DNA of 9,226 nucleotides from Candidatus Woesearchaeota archaeon (GTDB lineage Archaea > Nanobdellota > Nanobdellia > Woesearchaeales > UBA12501). Every line of letters begins with the position of its first letter. The first letter of the stretch is position 1. The position numbers and the translations under genes are program-made. The notes below the pieces were generated by a model. The model did no database searches and was not told the origin of the DNA. It saw nothing but the letters and a program-made list of their open reading frames with translations. Shown piece by piece: positions 1 to 6,877 of the stretch. The stretch spans positions 7,606-16,831 of the forward strand of contig JAPLZS010000191.1 of the NCBI GenBank assembly GCA_026394915.1, read 5' to 3'.

Positions 1-313
1 TATAAGCAGTGTCTTTCTTGAAGGCCTTCTCAAGCTCGACAAGCATTGATTCATATGCCTCTCTCAATGTCCTCACAAGGTTCCAGTCATCGCTCTCTGA
101 CTCAAAGATATGTGTCGGTGCAATGACCTTGATATGAACAGAATATTTCTTCTTGCTGCCCTGCTTGCTGTGCGCCTTGACATGAACCTCGACAGAGGCC
201 ATGTTGTGCACTTTCTTCTTTATCTTGGGATAATACTCTGTAGAAATCTCATTAAGAATCTCTTTTTCATCGTCTTCCAGCTCTTTTAGTCCCTTGAATT
301 GTATTATCTCCAT
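1..313 (-). CDS. RaiA/HPF-like ribosome-associated protein, N-terminal part (runs off the left edge)
   Basis: An open frame starts with ATG at 313 on the minus strand and runs off the window edge after 104 codons, so the C-terminus is missing. The predicted layout is strand-helix-strand-strand-strand-helix. A first strand (MEIIQFKGL) is followed by a charged helix at about residues 12-35, strands around SVEVHVKAHS and KYSVHIKVIA, and an acidic final helix around residues 77-100 ending in LVELEKAFKK. This matches the fold of RaiA/HPF hibernation factors, which bind the small ribosomal subunit in the decoding region; the final helix resembles the closing helix of bacterial YfiA. Identity rests on topology and pattern, not on an invariant motif. 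A TATA-like box centred near 339.5 lies 26-27 bases upstream of the ATG, which predicts a leaderless mRNA and supports this start. It is divergent from RNase HII. Confidence 0.5.
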   Translation of the reverse strand, partial: MEIIQFKGLKELEDDEKEILNEISTEYYPKIKKKVHNMASVEVHVKAHSKQGSKKKYSVHIKVIAPTHIFESESDDWNLVRTLREAYESMLVELEKAFKKDTAY

Positions 314-335
314 AAAATCACATAGTTTCAGGTTG

Positions 336-343
336 TTTAAATA
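336..343 (-). promoter_or_regulatory. TATA box (box A) for the RaiA-like gene
   Basis: On the minus strand this reads TATTTAAA inside an A/T-rich stretch. Its centre is 26-27 bases from the ATG at 313, the usual archaeal distance from box A to the transcription start, so the transcript should begin at the start codon. Confidence 0.5.
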
Positions 344-379
344 TTTTTTGGATGCGCGGTTCATCTGATTTTCAATAGA

Positions 380-387
380 TTTAAATA
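380..387 (+). promoter_or_regulatory. TATA box (box A) for RNase HII
   Basis: The sequence TTTAAATA matches the archaeal box A consensus. Its centre at 383.5 is 26.5 bases upstream of the A of the ATG at 410. That predicts a leaderless transcript and favours ATG 410 over the in-frame TTG at 404. Confidence 0.6.
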
Positions 388-409
388 TAATAGCGGCATA
401 GTATTGCAT

Positions 410-1063
410 ATGGTTTTGATAGCAGGCGTTGAAGAGGCAGGAAGAGGACCGGTGATTGGGCCCATGGTCATGGCTGCAGTTGTCATAGAAGACAAGGACG
501 AGCCAAAGCTGAAAGCAGCAGGAGTGAAAGACTCAAAGAAGCTAAGCCCTAGCCAGAGAAGCAGGATATTTGAAGATATCAAGAAGATAGCGAAGAGCAT
601 AAAGATAATCATAATAGATCCGGATGTGATTGATATATCTGTTGAGTCAGAGAACCATAACCTCAACTGGCTTGAGGCAGACAAAACAATAGAGATGCTC
701 AACAGCCTGAAGCCGAAGACAGTGTTCATAGACTGCCCGAGCAACAACATCCTTGCATATTCCAATTATATAAGGACCAAACTGAGCACAAAGATGGAGA
801 TACGCGCAGAGCACAAGGCAGATGAGAGGTATCTTGTTGTAGGAGCTGCCTCAATAATCGCAAAAGTCACAAGAGATAGGGAAATAGAGAAGCTTAAAGA
901 GAAGCTGGGCGTTGATTTCGGGTCAGGCTATCCTTCTGATCCCACAACAAAAAGGTTCATTGAGGAGAACTGGCAGAAATATCCGAAGATATTCAGGCAC
1001 AGCTGGGAAACCTACAAAGAAGCGTCAAAATTCAAGATCCAGAGCAGGCTGGGAGAGTTCTGA
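410..1063 (+). CDS. rnhB: Ribonuclease HII
   Basis: 217 residues, the usual length for archaeal RNase HII, which nicks the RNA strand of RNA-DNA hybrids and starts removal of misincorporated ribonucleotides and primers. Visible family motifs are AGVEEAGRGPVIGP at residues 5-18, KDSKKLS near 41-47, FIDCPS with Asp108, HKADERYLVVGAASIIAKV with Asp138, GSGYPSDP at 171-178 and RHSWET at 196-201. The four metal-binding acidic positions are occupied, but the first, normally Asp in the DEAGRG motif, is Glu8. The last seven residues, QSRLGEF, fit a short PCNA-binding PIP box (QxxLxxF). I chose ATG 410 rather than TTG 404 because TATA spacing places the transcription start at 410 and the motif then sits at the usual distance from the N-terminus. 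The downstream surface-protein gene is convergent, 36 bases away. Confidence 0.95.
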   Translation: MVLIAGVEEAGRGPVIGPMVMAAVVIEDKDEPKLKAAGVKDSKKLSPSQRSRIFEDIKKIAKSIKIIIIDPDVIDISVESENHNLNWLEADKTIEMLNSLKPKTVFIDCPSNNILAYSNYIRTKLSTKMEIRAEHKADERYLVVGAASIIAKVTRDREIEKLKEKLGVDFGSGYPSDPTTKRFIEENWQKYPKIFRHSWETYKEASKFKIQSRLGEF

Positions 1064-1099
1064 ATTATAGTTTATATTCTTAAAATCATCCGTTTTCAG

Positions 1100-4000
1100 C
1101 TATTTTATCGCCTTGAACTTCAAAGTCTTGTCTATCCTGCTTCCATACTTGTCTGTGCACTCCACATAATATGTGTAATCCCTGAACTGCTCAAGCTCTG
1201 GAAGATCTATCTTGAATCCGTCTTTTCCTGACCTCGGCATCTTCAGGTAAATGTTAGGATTGTCATTATAGCCGCATTGTATTCCTGCTGAGATTATGTC
1301 TCCTGAAACTCTTACACTTAACTCAGTTTTTGTCATGTTCAGCACACCTAATGGGCTTAGATCTGTTATCCTTAGCTCATCTGCCTTGGATAGCCTATAC
1401 ACATAGCTCTCCTGATTGATGTTCCTCGTATCATTGCCGTAATCCCTGCATTTTATGTAATAGAGACCATTGGAATCGTTGGCAGTGTCGGCATCATTGG
1501 CCCCTTCTCCTGAGTCTGTCATGTTTGCATCTGTCTGATTCGCATCTGAAGCATTATTCCCCATGCTATGATTCCCTATATCCTGCCCAGGGATTATTGT
1601 ATCGACTAAAGCGCTACACACATAGCCTCCTTTCATTATATCATCAGATAATATGCATTCGCTGAAATAGCCTTCCATATCATCAAAACTTTTCTCCCCA
1701 TTGGAAATTCTGCATTGTTTTTTCTCATCAAGATAGATACTGAGCTGTATCTGGGATGAATTTGTGCTGAAAGAGAGCTCATCAAGCATAGCAGCAGGAA
1801 CACTGAGTTCATTTCCTATTATGCTGACGTAATCAAGAGGAGATGCATAATCTATATTCTCAGTCAGGTTATCATTGTAATCAGCATGGATTGAACTGTT
1901 GCCAGAGCCTGACAATCTTAACAAGTATTCGTCTGTTTGCAGAGGATTATCTGCGCATCTTATGAAAAAATAATTGTCATAATCAGGCAGATTTATGTCA
2001 GCAGTGCATTCATAAGTCCCTCCTGCAGCAGGGCTTGTCTCATATCCTGATACAGGGCATGAGAAAATGTTTGCCATTGACATGAAATCAGTATCATAAG
2101 AGTCATATCTGCACTCTGCCGGCTCATCAACATAAATCTTAAGCAGAGTTGAATTCACCAATGGGCTCACTCTTCCGTTATTTGCAGGATTAGCCTGGAC
2201 AATCACAGGAGGCTCTGAATCAACATAATCTGCATCGACAATGAATCTTATGAATATCTGGTCCTTGTTCCTGTTTCCTGCCCTGTCTGTGCAGTCAAAG
2301 AATACATAGTATCCTCCATCATCAAACTGGGTGAGCAGAGCTCCTACAACCTCATCGATATCAGATGTCATCATGTCAAAAAGCTGGGATATGCTGTCTG
2401 CTTTCGGCTCAACCTGCTTAACAAAATCCTTTCCTGTGATCTTGTTATAGATTGACAGTCCGTTTCCGAGATTCCTTGTTATTGAATCAAGCACATTCCT
2501 GACATTATAGATCAATGCCCTTGTATTGCCTGAGGATGTCAAATTCATTGCATTGAAAAGCTTCTCAGGCACAGCCATCCTTGGGGGCATCCTTATTGTC
2601 ATGTTATGGTGCGTGCTGAAGACAGCGTCTCCAAGCAGGACTGTCTGAAGGCTATAGTTGCCTATCCTTGGAGTGAGGCTCATTGTGCACTTTGTAGGCT
2701 CATCTGTCTGGATAGCGAATGTAAATGGCTTGTGAGGCTTTATAGGCTCTGCAATTGTATAACCCCAGTATGATGCAAGATAGGATCTCTCAAGAGCATA
2801 TTCTTTCATTGCATTCTTATCAACATCAACATTAGGCCCGACAAAATCATTTGGATTTGCCCTCTGGCATGACGGCACCCCATCTTTCATCTCAAAAAGG
2901 CAATTGTCTCCGAGGCTCATGCACTTGTATTCAGAGCACGGCTTCTTGGGATCAGATGAGCATATGCTGCAGTCATTGAACTTTGAAGGCGCGTTCCAGA
3001 GATTGCATATCGAGAAATCAGTTATCTCTATCTTTTTCCTGTTCACAAAAGGATTTGCGTATGCGCTTGGATCAATCTTTGAAAGTTCATCAAAGAAGTT
3101 TGATATAGTGCTGACAAAAAGAGACAATGAATTCACTTTTTCCTGCACAGAGGATATTATATTTGGAGAATCTCTGTTGAATGTAAGATTCAGTTTCCAT
3201 AGAGTATTGTTTGCATCAACTCCCTTGTTCAGGCCTGCAGGAGGATATGCTGAGTTATCTGCATTCTTGATTATATCTGTCTCGTAGAATCCTCCTGATG
3301 CGAGGACGTCGTTTATATTCCTGTAATTTCCGCAGTCTCCCTGCGCATAACAGTATCTTGCTGCGCTGTCAAGCCATGTCTGGGAGCAGCTCAGGCCTTC
3401 GCATTTCTTCTGCTCATTTCCCCTTAGGCAGACATCAGCACCTTCATTGTTCCAGAACCTCAGTCCTGGAGGGACCTGGGGAACGCATTTGCCATCTGTC
3501 TCAAGAGCATTGTCCCAATAACAATCCCTGTACCTGTCATCCTCGCAGCATTGTTTAGAAGTGCATTCAGAGCAGCTGTACCACCTGTTTGGCCTGCAAA
3601 CTGCCTTTGAAGTATTATCTACCTCATTATCTGCATCATTTTCAGTGCAAAGTTCCTCTCTGTAATCTCTGCACTCCTCTGTATAGACTGTCCCATTCAC
3701 GCAGCTTTGCTTGTATTGCCTTGAACCGACATAATCATTTCCTTTTCCTGTTATTGTATCATAGACGCACCATGATTCGCCATTCTTCCTGCCAACATCA
3801 TTGCAGTCATAACAATAATCATAAAAACATTGGTCTTTTGCCTCATAAGGTATTGCGCATGAGCATCCTGCATTGGGGTTATATTCTCCCTGGAGCTCAA
3901 CACATGTCAATGGATCTGTGTTCTTGAAACACATGCTGTCTGTTGTATCAATGCAGCAGCCATAATAGTTCTTCTTTGCCCCGACATACTGCCCTACAGA

Positions 4001-4783
4001 GGCAATTCCTTGTATTGAGAATTCAAATGTGTAATTATTTTTCCTGAGTATGTAGACAGTGTCTGGATAAGGCCTGTGTTTCTCTATCACCACATCTGCC
4101 CCATTTTCATCCATCCACTTGTCGATGTCAAAATAATCATGGGTTATCTCATCATTCAGCGCAATCTGGGAGACTGAATAAAGCCTTCCAAGAGGATAAT
4201 CAAGGGTTGATGAGAAATCAGAGACCTCAATCTCAGAATCTTTCAGCTTCATGCTAACAGGATAATGGACATTCACAACAACATCGTCTTTTGCTATGCT
4301 CACCTGCACGCTCATCTCTCCTGAGGTTATGTCAGATGCAAATATCCTGAACTCGTTCAGGTTTATGCATTTTTTTAATCTTTTATCGAGTTCAGCAGAC
4401 AGCTCATATTCCATCTGCTCTTTTGTGAGCATTGAATTGACGCATGTCAATGAAGGGTCAAGGCCTTCTGCATAGCACAGGTACTTTATCTTTGTCTTAT
4501 TGTAAAAGAGAGAGTCAGAATCCCTTGGCGCAAGCGTTCCGCCCTGCTTGCCGAGAAGTATCAGTGGGTCATGCGCTTCTTTTTTTATGCATTCCTGCAC
4601 ATAAAGAGAAAGCGTCGATTCAAGCTTTGGTCCAGTCACTTCGCTCTCCTGCAGATCAAGGGGGGCTTTTCTTGAAAGCGATGAAAGATACAGAGAAGCA
4701 GAGATTATTATGAGGATTACAAGACCGATGATTATGAATGGAGTAATCTGTCCTCTACTAAAAACCCTCTTTTTTATATTCAT
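1100..4783 (-). CDS. Giant Cys-rich surface protein with pilin-like N-terminal anchor and Ig-like repeats
   Basis: 1227 residues from ATG 4783 (ATG 4789, two codons earlier, is possible). The N-terminus, basic residues then SRGQITPFIIIGLVIL and a hydrophobic stretch to about residue 33, resembles an archaeal type IV pilin-like (class III) signal, with Gly11-Gln12 a possible prepilin-peptidase site; otherwise it is a membrane anchor. Residues about 50-260 form an extracellular module starting with LYVQECIKK and LLGKQGG. Residues 276-484 hold 25 cysteines, including CVPQVPPGLRFW and YCYAQGDCGNYRN, followed by seven more cysteines at 593-639. From about 689 to the end are four probable beta-sandwich repeats. 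The first three carry a DE-x-x-x-C strand (DEPTKC, DEPAEC, DEKKQC), and all four close with a Y-[YF]-x-x-x-C-x-D type strand. The first repeat carries a long helical insertion; the third carries an Asn/Asp-rich linker. I counted 48 cysteines and many N-x-S/T sequons. Probably an exposed surface protein or adhesin; the exact role is unknown. Confidence 0.8.
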   Translation of the reverse strand: MNIKKRVFSRGQITPFIIIGLVILIIISASLYLSSLSRKAPLDLQESEVTGPKLESTLSLYVQECIKKEAHDPLILLGKQGGTLAPRDSDSLFYNKTKIKYLCYAEGLDPSLTCVNSMLTKEQMEYELSAELDKRLKKCINLNEFRIFASDITSGEMSVQVSIAKDDVVVNVHYPVSMKLKDSEIEVSDFSSTLDYPLGRLYSVSQIALNDEITHDYFDIDKWMDENGADVVIEKHRPYPDTVYILRKNNYTFEFSIQGIASVGQYVGAKKNYYGCCIDTTDSMCFKNTDPLTCVELQGEYNPNAGCSCAIPYEAKDQCFYDYCYDCNDVGRKNGESWCVYDTITGKGNDYVGSRQYKQSCVNGTVYTEECRDYREELCTENDADNEVDNTSKAVCRPNRWYSCSECTSKQCCEDDRYRDCYWDNALETDGKCVPQVPPGLRFWNNEGADVCLRGNEQKKCEGLSCSQTWLDSAARYCYAQGDCGNYRNINDVLASGGFYETDIIKNADNSAYPPAGLNKGVDANNTLWKLNLTFNRDSPNIISSVQEKVNSLSLFVSTISNFFDELSKIDPSAYANPFVNRKKIEITDFSICNLWNAPSKFNDCSICSSDPKKPCSEYKCMSLGDNCLFEMKDGVPSCQRANPNDFVGPNVDVDKNAMKEYALERSYLASYWGYTIAEPIKPHKPFTFAIQTDEPTKCTMSLTPRIGNYSLQTVLLGDAVFSTHHNMTIRMPPRMAVPEKLFNAMNLTSSGNTRALIYNVRNVLDSITRNLGNGLSIYNKITGKDFVKQVEPKADSISQLFDMMTSDIDEVVGALLTQFDDGGYYVFFDCTDRAGNRNKDQIFIRFIVDADYVDSEPPVIVQANPANNGRVSPLVNSTLLKIYVDEPAECRYDSYDTDFMSMANIFSCPVSGYETSPAAGGTYECTADINLPDYDNYFFIRCADNPLQTDEYLLRLSGSGNSSIHADYNDNLTENIDYASPLDYVSIIGNELSVPAAMLDELSFSTNSSQIQLSIYLDEKKQCRISNGEKSFDDMEGYFSECILSDDIMKGGYVCSALVDTIIPGQDIGNHSMGNNASDANQTDANMTDSGEGANDADTANDSNGLYYIKCRDYGNDTRNINQESYVYRLSKADELRITDLSPLGVLNMTKTELSVRVSGDIISAGIQCGYNDNPNIYLKMPRSGKDGFKIDLPELEQFRDYTYYVECTDKYGSRIDKTLKFKAIK
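1103..2719 (-). repeat. Four Ig-like/cadherin-like protein repeats in the surface protein
   Basis: At protein level (numbered from ATG 4783) the units are about residues 689-850, 854-958, 1001-1132 and 1137-1227. The first three share an early cysteine after an acidic strand (DEPTKC, DEPAEC, DEKKQC); the fourth has GIQCGY instead. The late cysteines occur in YYVFFDCTD, YFFIRCAD, YYIKCRD and YYVECTD. Early and late cysteines could form one disulfide per domain; repeats two and three have a second cysteine pair. The repeats are too diverged to see as DNA repeats. The fold is inferred from the strand pattern. Confidence 0.55.
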
Positions 4784-4807
4784 ATGCATGAAATTAACTT
4801 ATATATG

Positions 4808-4816
4808 TATATAAAA
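4808..4816 (-). promoter_or_regulatory. TATA box for the surface-protein gene
   Basis: On the minus strand this reads TTTTATATA. Its centre lies about 26 bases before position 4785-4786, so transcription should begin within a few bases of the two candidate ATGs. ATG 4783 would have a two-base leader; ATG 4789 would be just upstream of the predicted start. This is why I prefer 4783. Confidence 0.45.
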
Positions 4817-4885
4817 GTTGTGCTGAAATAAAAGCAAGCCACATATAATAGTTGTGCATATTTCATATATAATAAAATCGCAACC

Positions 4886-4893
4886 TTTATAAA
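4886..4893 (+). promoter_or_regulatory. TATA box for the 5S rRNA gene
   Basis: TTTATAAA, centre 4889.5, lies about 26 bases before the predicted 5' end of 5S rRNA at 4914-4916. The spacing equals that of the protein-gene promoters in this window and shows the 5S gene has its own promoter. Confidence 0.6.
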
Positions 4894-4913
4894 TAACCCC
4901 TCTAAAACATACC

Positions 4914-5028
4914 TTGAACGGCCATAGTGGCGTGGTTTACATGTTCCCATTTCGAACACATCAGTCAAGCACGCCTACGTTTTCAGTTGTACTGTACTTA
5001 TGTACGGGAAGCTGAGAAAGCTGTTCAC
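4914..5028 (+). rRNA. 5S ribosomal RNA (stand-alone gene)
   Basis: About 115 bases with the 5S hallmarks. GGCCATAG (loop A) follows the 5' strand of helix I, and the nearly universal loop C segment CCCATTTCGAACAC is at 4946-4959. The folding elements can be paired by eye. Helix I is 4915-4921 with 5021-5027. Helix II core is GGCGTG 4929-4934 with CACGCC 4970-4975. Helix III includes ATGT 4941-4944 with ACAT 4958-4961. The distal arm has TCAG 4983-4986 with CTGA 5012-5015, and GTAC 4994-4997 with GTAC 5002-5005 around loop TTAT. A TATA box lies upstream and a T-run directly downstream. No 16S or 23S sequence is adjacent. Exact ends are uncertain by one or two bases. The RNA is a structural part of the large ribosomal subunit. 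Confidence 0.93.
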
Positions 5029-5029
5029 C

Positions 5030-5069
5030 TTTTTTTAATCAGTTCTTAAATCTGATTGTTTGTTTTTTA
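5030..5069 (+). terminator. Terminator region of 5S rRNA: T7 run, then hairpin and second T-rich run
   Basis: Seven T residues (5030-5036) follow the 3' end of 5S, the usual archaeal oligo-T termination signal. Directly after lies an inverted repeat, AATCAG 5037-5042 with CTGATT 5052-5057 around a nine-base loop, and then a second T-rich stretch at 5059-5069. It may serve as a back-up terminator protecting the convergent HAD gene from 5S transcription. Confidence 0.6.
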
Positions 5070-5097
5070 TAATTGCTTTCAATCATATTTTATTGCC

Positions 5098-5712
5098 TTA
5101 GAAAACTCCAAGTTTCTTCAGGTCTTTTTTCAGCTGACTTGAACTCTTGAAGAGTATTGACCTTATCCCTGCATCCTCTCCGCCTTTGACATTCCTTATC
5201 CTGTCATCTATGAACACAGATTCTTCTGGCCTTGCTTTAAGTCTCTTTAGCATCATCTGATAGATCTTTTTCTTGGGCTTCACAGTTTTTACGTCAACTG
5301 AGAAGATGCGGGCATCGAAGAAAGAATAGTTTTTCCTATGGTCATTGAACCATCTCACTCCAGCAGATTCTGCATTTGAGAGGAAACCGAGCTTGTAGCC
5401 TTTCTTTTTCAGAGCTTTTGCGAATGAAACTGTCTCTTTTTCATGATAAGACCTGCTTAATGCCTGATACCAGACTGAAGCATTAGGGATTCTTGACTTT
5501 GGAACATTGAGTCTCCTGCATATCCTTTTCCAGTGCTCTTTCTCTTTCATCTTTCCGCTCTGCACCAATGGCTCTATCTTCATGTGCTCCCTGTAAAGAT
5601 CCTTTTCTGACACCCCCAATTTTTCTGCGCAATAAGAAATGAATGCATGAGTGGGATCATCAATAAGGACTCCGCCCCAGTCAAATATGACTGTGTTTAT
5701 CGCATGTTTCAT
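5098..5712 (-). CDS. HAD-superfamily hydrolase (subfamily IA-like phosphatase)
   Basis: 204 residues with all four HAD motifs. Motif I is FDWGGVL with nucleophile Asp11; motif II is FLSNAES with Ser112; motif III is the lysine of VKPKKKIY (Lys145); motif IV is FIDDRIRNV with Asp169-Asp170. A helical cap at about residues 18-90 places it in subfamily I. The second acidic residue of motif I is Gly13, giving FDxGGV instead of DxD. This is a known variant, seen in YihX-like sugar-phosphate phosphatases and the N-domain of epoxide hydrolase, so hydrolase activity remains plausible. The substrate cannot be told. The start is ATG 5712; an upstream ATG hits a stop after six codons. It lies 34 bases downstream of the NFACT gene on the same strand with no clear Shine-Dalgarno, so they may be co-transcribed. 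Confidence 0.88.
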   Translation of the reverse strand: MKHAINTVIFDWGGVLIDDPTHAFISYCAEKLGVSEKDLYREHMKIEPLVQSGKMKEKEHWKRICRRLNVPKSRIPNASVWYQALSRSYHEKETVSFAKALKKKGYKLGFLSNAESAGVRWFNDHRKNYSFFDARIFSVDVKTVKPKKKIYQMMLKRLKARPEESVFIDDRIRNVKGGEDAGIRSILFKSSSQLKKDLKKLGVF

Positions 5713-5746
5713 GGTGATGGTTTTTTCATGGTTATGTTTACCAAAA

Positions 5747-6877
5747 TCATATCTCTATTACGACCTTTCCCTCTTTTTCGTTTATATCCTTCACGATCTT
5801 GTGATCCTTGAGCTTCTCTTTTATCTCTTTGAAAGAATATTTCTGCCTTGCCTTGATTATGCTGTCAAGCACGTCCTTCACAATCGCATAATTCTCATAG
5901 ATCGCCTCTCCTTTTTTCTGGTTCTCATCTGCGTCCTTTCCCTGCTTGATCATGTTCTTCTCCTGTATCATTATTGCATTCTTTATCTTCTCATATTCCT
6001 TGCTCCTGATTTTCTCTGTCTCTGCCTTCTCTTTCACGACAGTGTGTTCTGTAAGCACGGCGTCAAATGCCTTGTTATAAGTCTCTGTCTTCTGCATCTC
6101 AAATCCCTTTTCTTTGTAGGTCTCAAGCGCAAATGGCACAATATCAATGATGTCCTCACCTTTCTTGATTATTTGCGGCTCGGAAGGATTGCTCTGCATT
6201 GTTTTCAGCGATTTGAACAATAATTTTGCATCTTTGTCAGATAATGTACCTGGATTCCTGCTCTTTTCTATCCTGCTGATCAGGCATATCTCCTCAGAAT
6301 ATATCCCCCCTATGCCAAGGTCTGTTGCAAGCGCTTTAACGATGTATTCCTGGCCTGATTTTTTGAGGGTTTCCCTGAACTCATCCTCATCCAGCTCAAA
6401 CAGGTTATGGTCCCTTTTTGGATAAGAGTATTCTTTTCCTGATGCTATCTCCCTTTCCTTGAATTTCTGGGTGACCATAGGCGACATGATTATATTCTTG
6501 TCATCAACAAGGATTATATTCCCTATGCCGAAAAGCTCAACAACAATCTTCATCTTCTTCTCTTTTGCCTCGAATAGAAGCTCTGCAATCCTCTCAGAGC
6601 CCATCTGCCTTACTTCCTTGAGAATGGAATTGGAAAGCTTTTTCCTGAGATATGTGCAGAATCCGAATGGTGTCTGCGGGCTTTCTGACTTGTGCTCTGT
6701 CAGATGCATGAATTTGCCGGATATCCTTATTATATTCTTTCCTATGCCTGTCTTATGGAGCTGGAAAAGGATCTCTTCTTTCTTCGGCTGGTATATCTTG
6801 TCAACCTTGCTGTTTGATACAAGCTTCATCTCTTCTATAAGATAATGCAGCTCTATTGCAGAAAGTTCGCTTTTCAT
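5747..6877 (-). CDS. NFACT-family protein (RqcH/NEMF-like) lacking the C-terminal NFACT-R domain
   Basis: 376 residues. The NFACT-N (FbpA-like) domain covers about residues 1-180: TPFGFCTYLRKKL at 69-81, VELFGIGNIILVDD at 113-126 and REIASGKEYSYPK at 142-154. A helical HhH-like segment follows (ALATDLGIGG with EEIC), then DIVPFALETY at 245-254 and a long coiled coil at about 280-360. The family binds the 60S/50S ribosomal subunit carrying stalled peptidyl-tRNA and, in bacteria and eukaryotes, adds alanine or other C-terminal tails. Full-length archaeal members run to roughly 600-700 residues and end in NFACT-R (DUF814). Here the frame stops with KVVIEI exactly where the coiled coil hands over to that domain, and the HAD gene starts 35 bases on, so NFACT-R is absent from this locus. 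The Asp-Arg pair important in bacterial RqcH for tRNA binding aligns with Glu95-Arg96 (GSERI). No clear Shine-Dalgarno; the start overlaps the stop of a short leader frame. Confidence 0.85.
   Translation of the reverse strand: MKSELSAIELHYLIEEMKLVSNSKVDKIYQPKKEEILFQLHKTGIGKNIIRISGKFMHLTEHKSESPQTPFGFCTYLRKKLSNSILKEVRQMGSERIAELLFEAKEKKMKIVVELFGIGNIILVDDKNIIMSPMVTQKFKEREIASGKEYSYPKRDHNLFELDEDEFRETLKKSGQEYIVKALATDLGIGGIYSEEICLISRIEKSRNPGTLSDKDAKLLFKSLKTMQSNPSEPQIIKKGEDIIDIVPFALETYKEKGFEMQKTETYNKAFDAVLTEHTVVKEKAETEKIRSKEYEKIKNAIMIQEKNMIKQGKDADENQKKGEAIYENYAIVKDVLDSIIKARQKYSFKEIKEKLKDHKIVKDINEKEGKVVIEI

Noticed and set aside
361..765. 134-codon minus-strand ORF, hydrophobic
   Set aside because: It is antisense to the well-supported RNase HII gene; its hydrophobic look comes from reading the reverse of a charged protein.
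2904..3927. Three plus-strand ORFs of 86-127 codons
   Set aside because: They lie antisense within the Cys-rich surface-protein gene and have no domain, signal or ribosome site; low stop frequency follows from the composition of the opposite strand.
4816..4857. Direct repeat AGTTGTGC (4816-4823 and 4850-4857) between the divergent surface-protein and 5S promoters
   Set aside because: Eight bases in very A/T-rich DNA can recur by chance; two copies alone do not support an operator.
4780..4968. 62-codon minus-strand ORF upstream of the surface-protein gene
   Set aside because: It overlaps the antisense of the 5S rRNA and its TATA box; the open frame comes from rRNA and A/T-rich promoter sequence.
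5651..6223. 190-codon plus-strand ORF with many Leu and Cys
   Set aside because: Antisense of the NFACT and HAD genes, both of which have clear family motifs; no ribosome site or recognisable domain.
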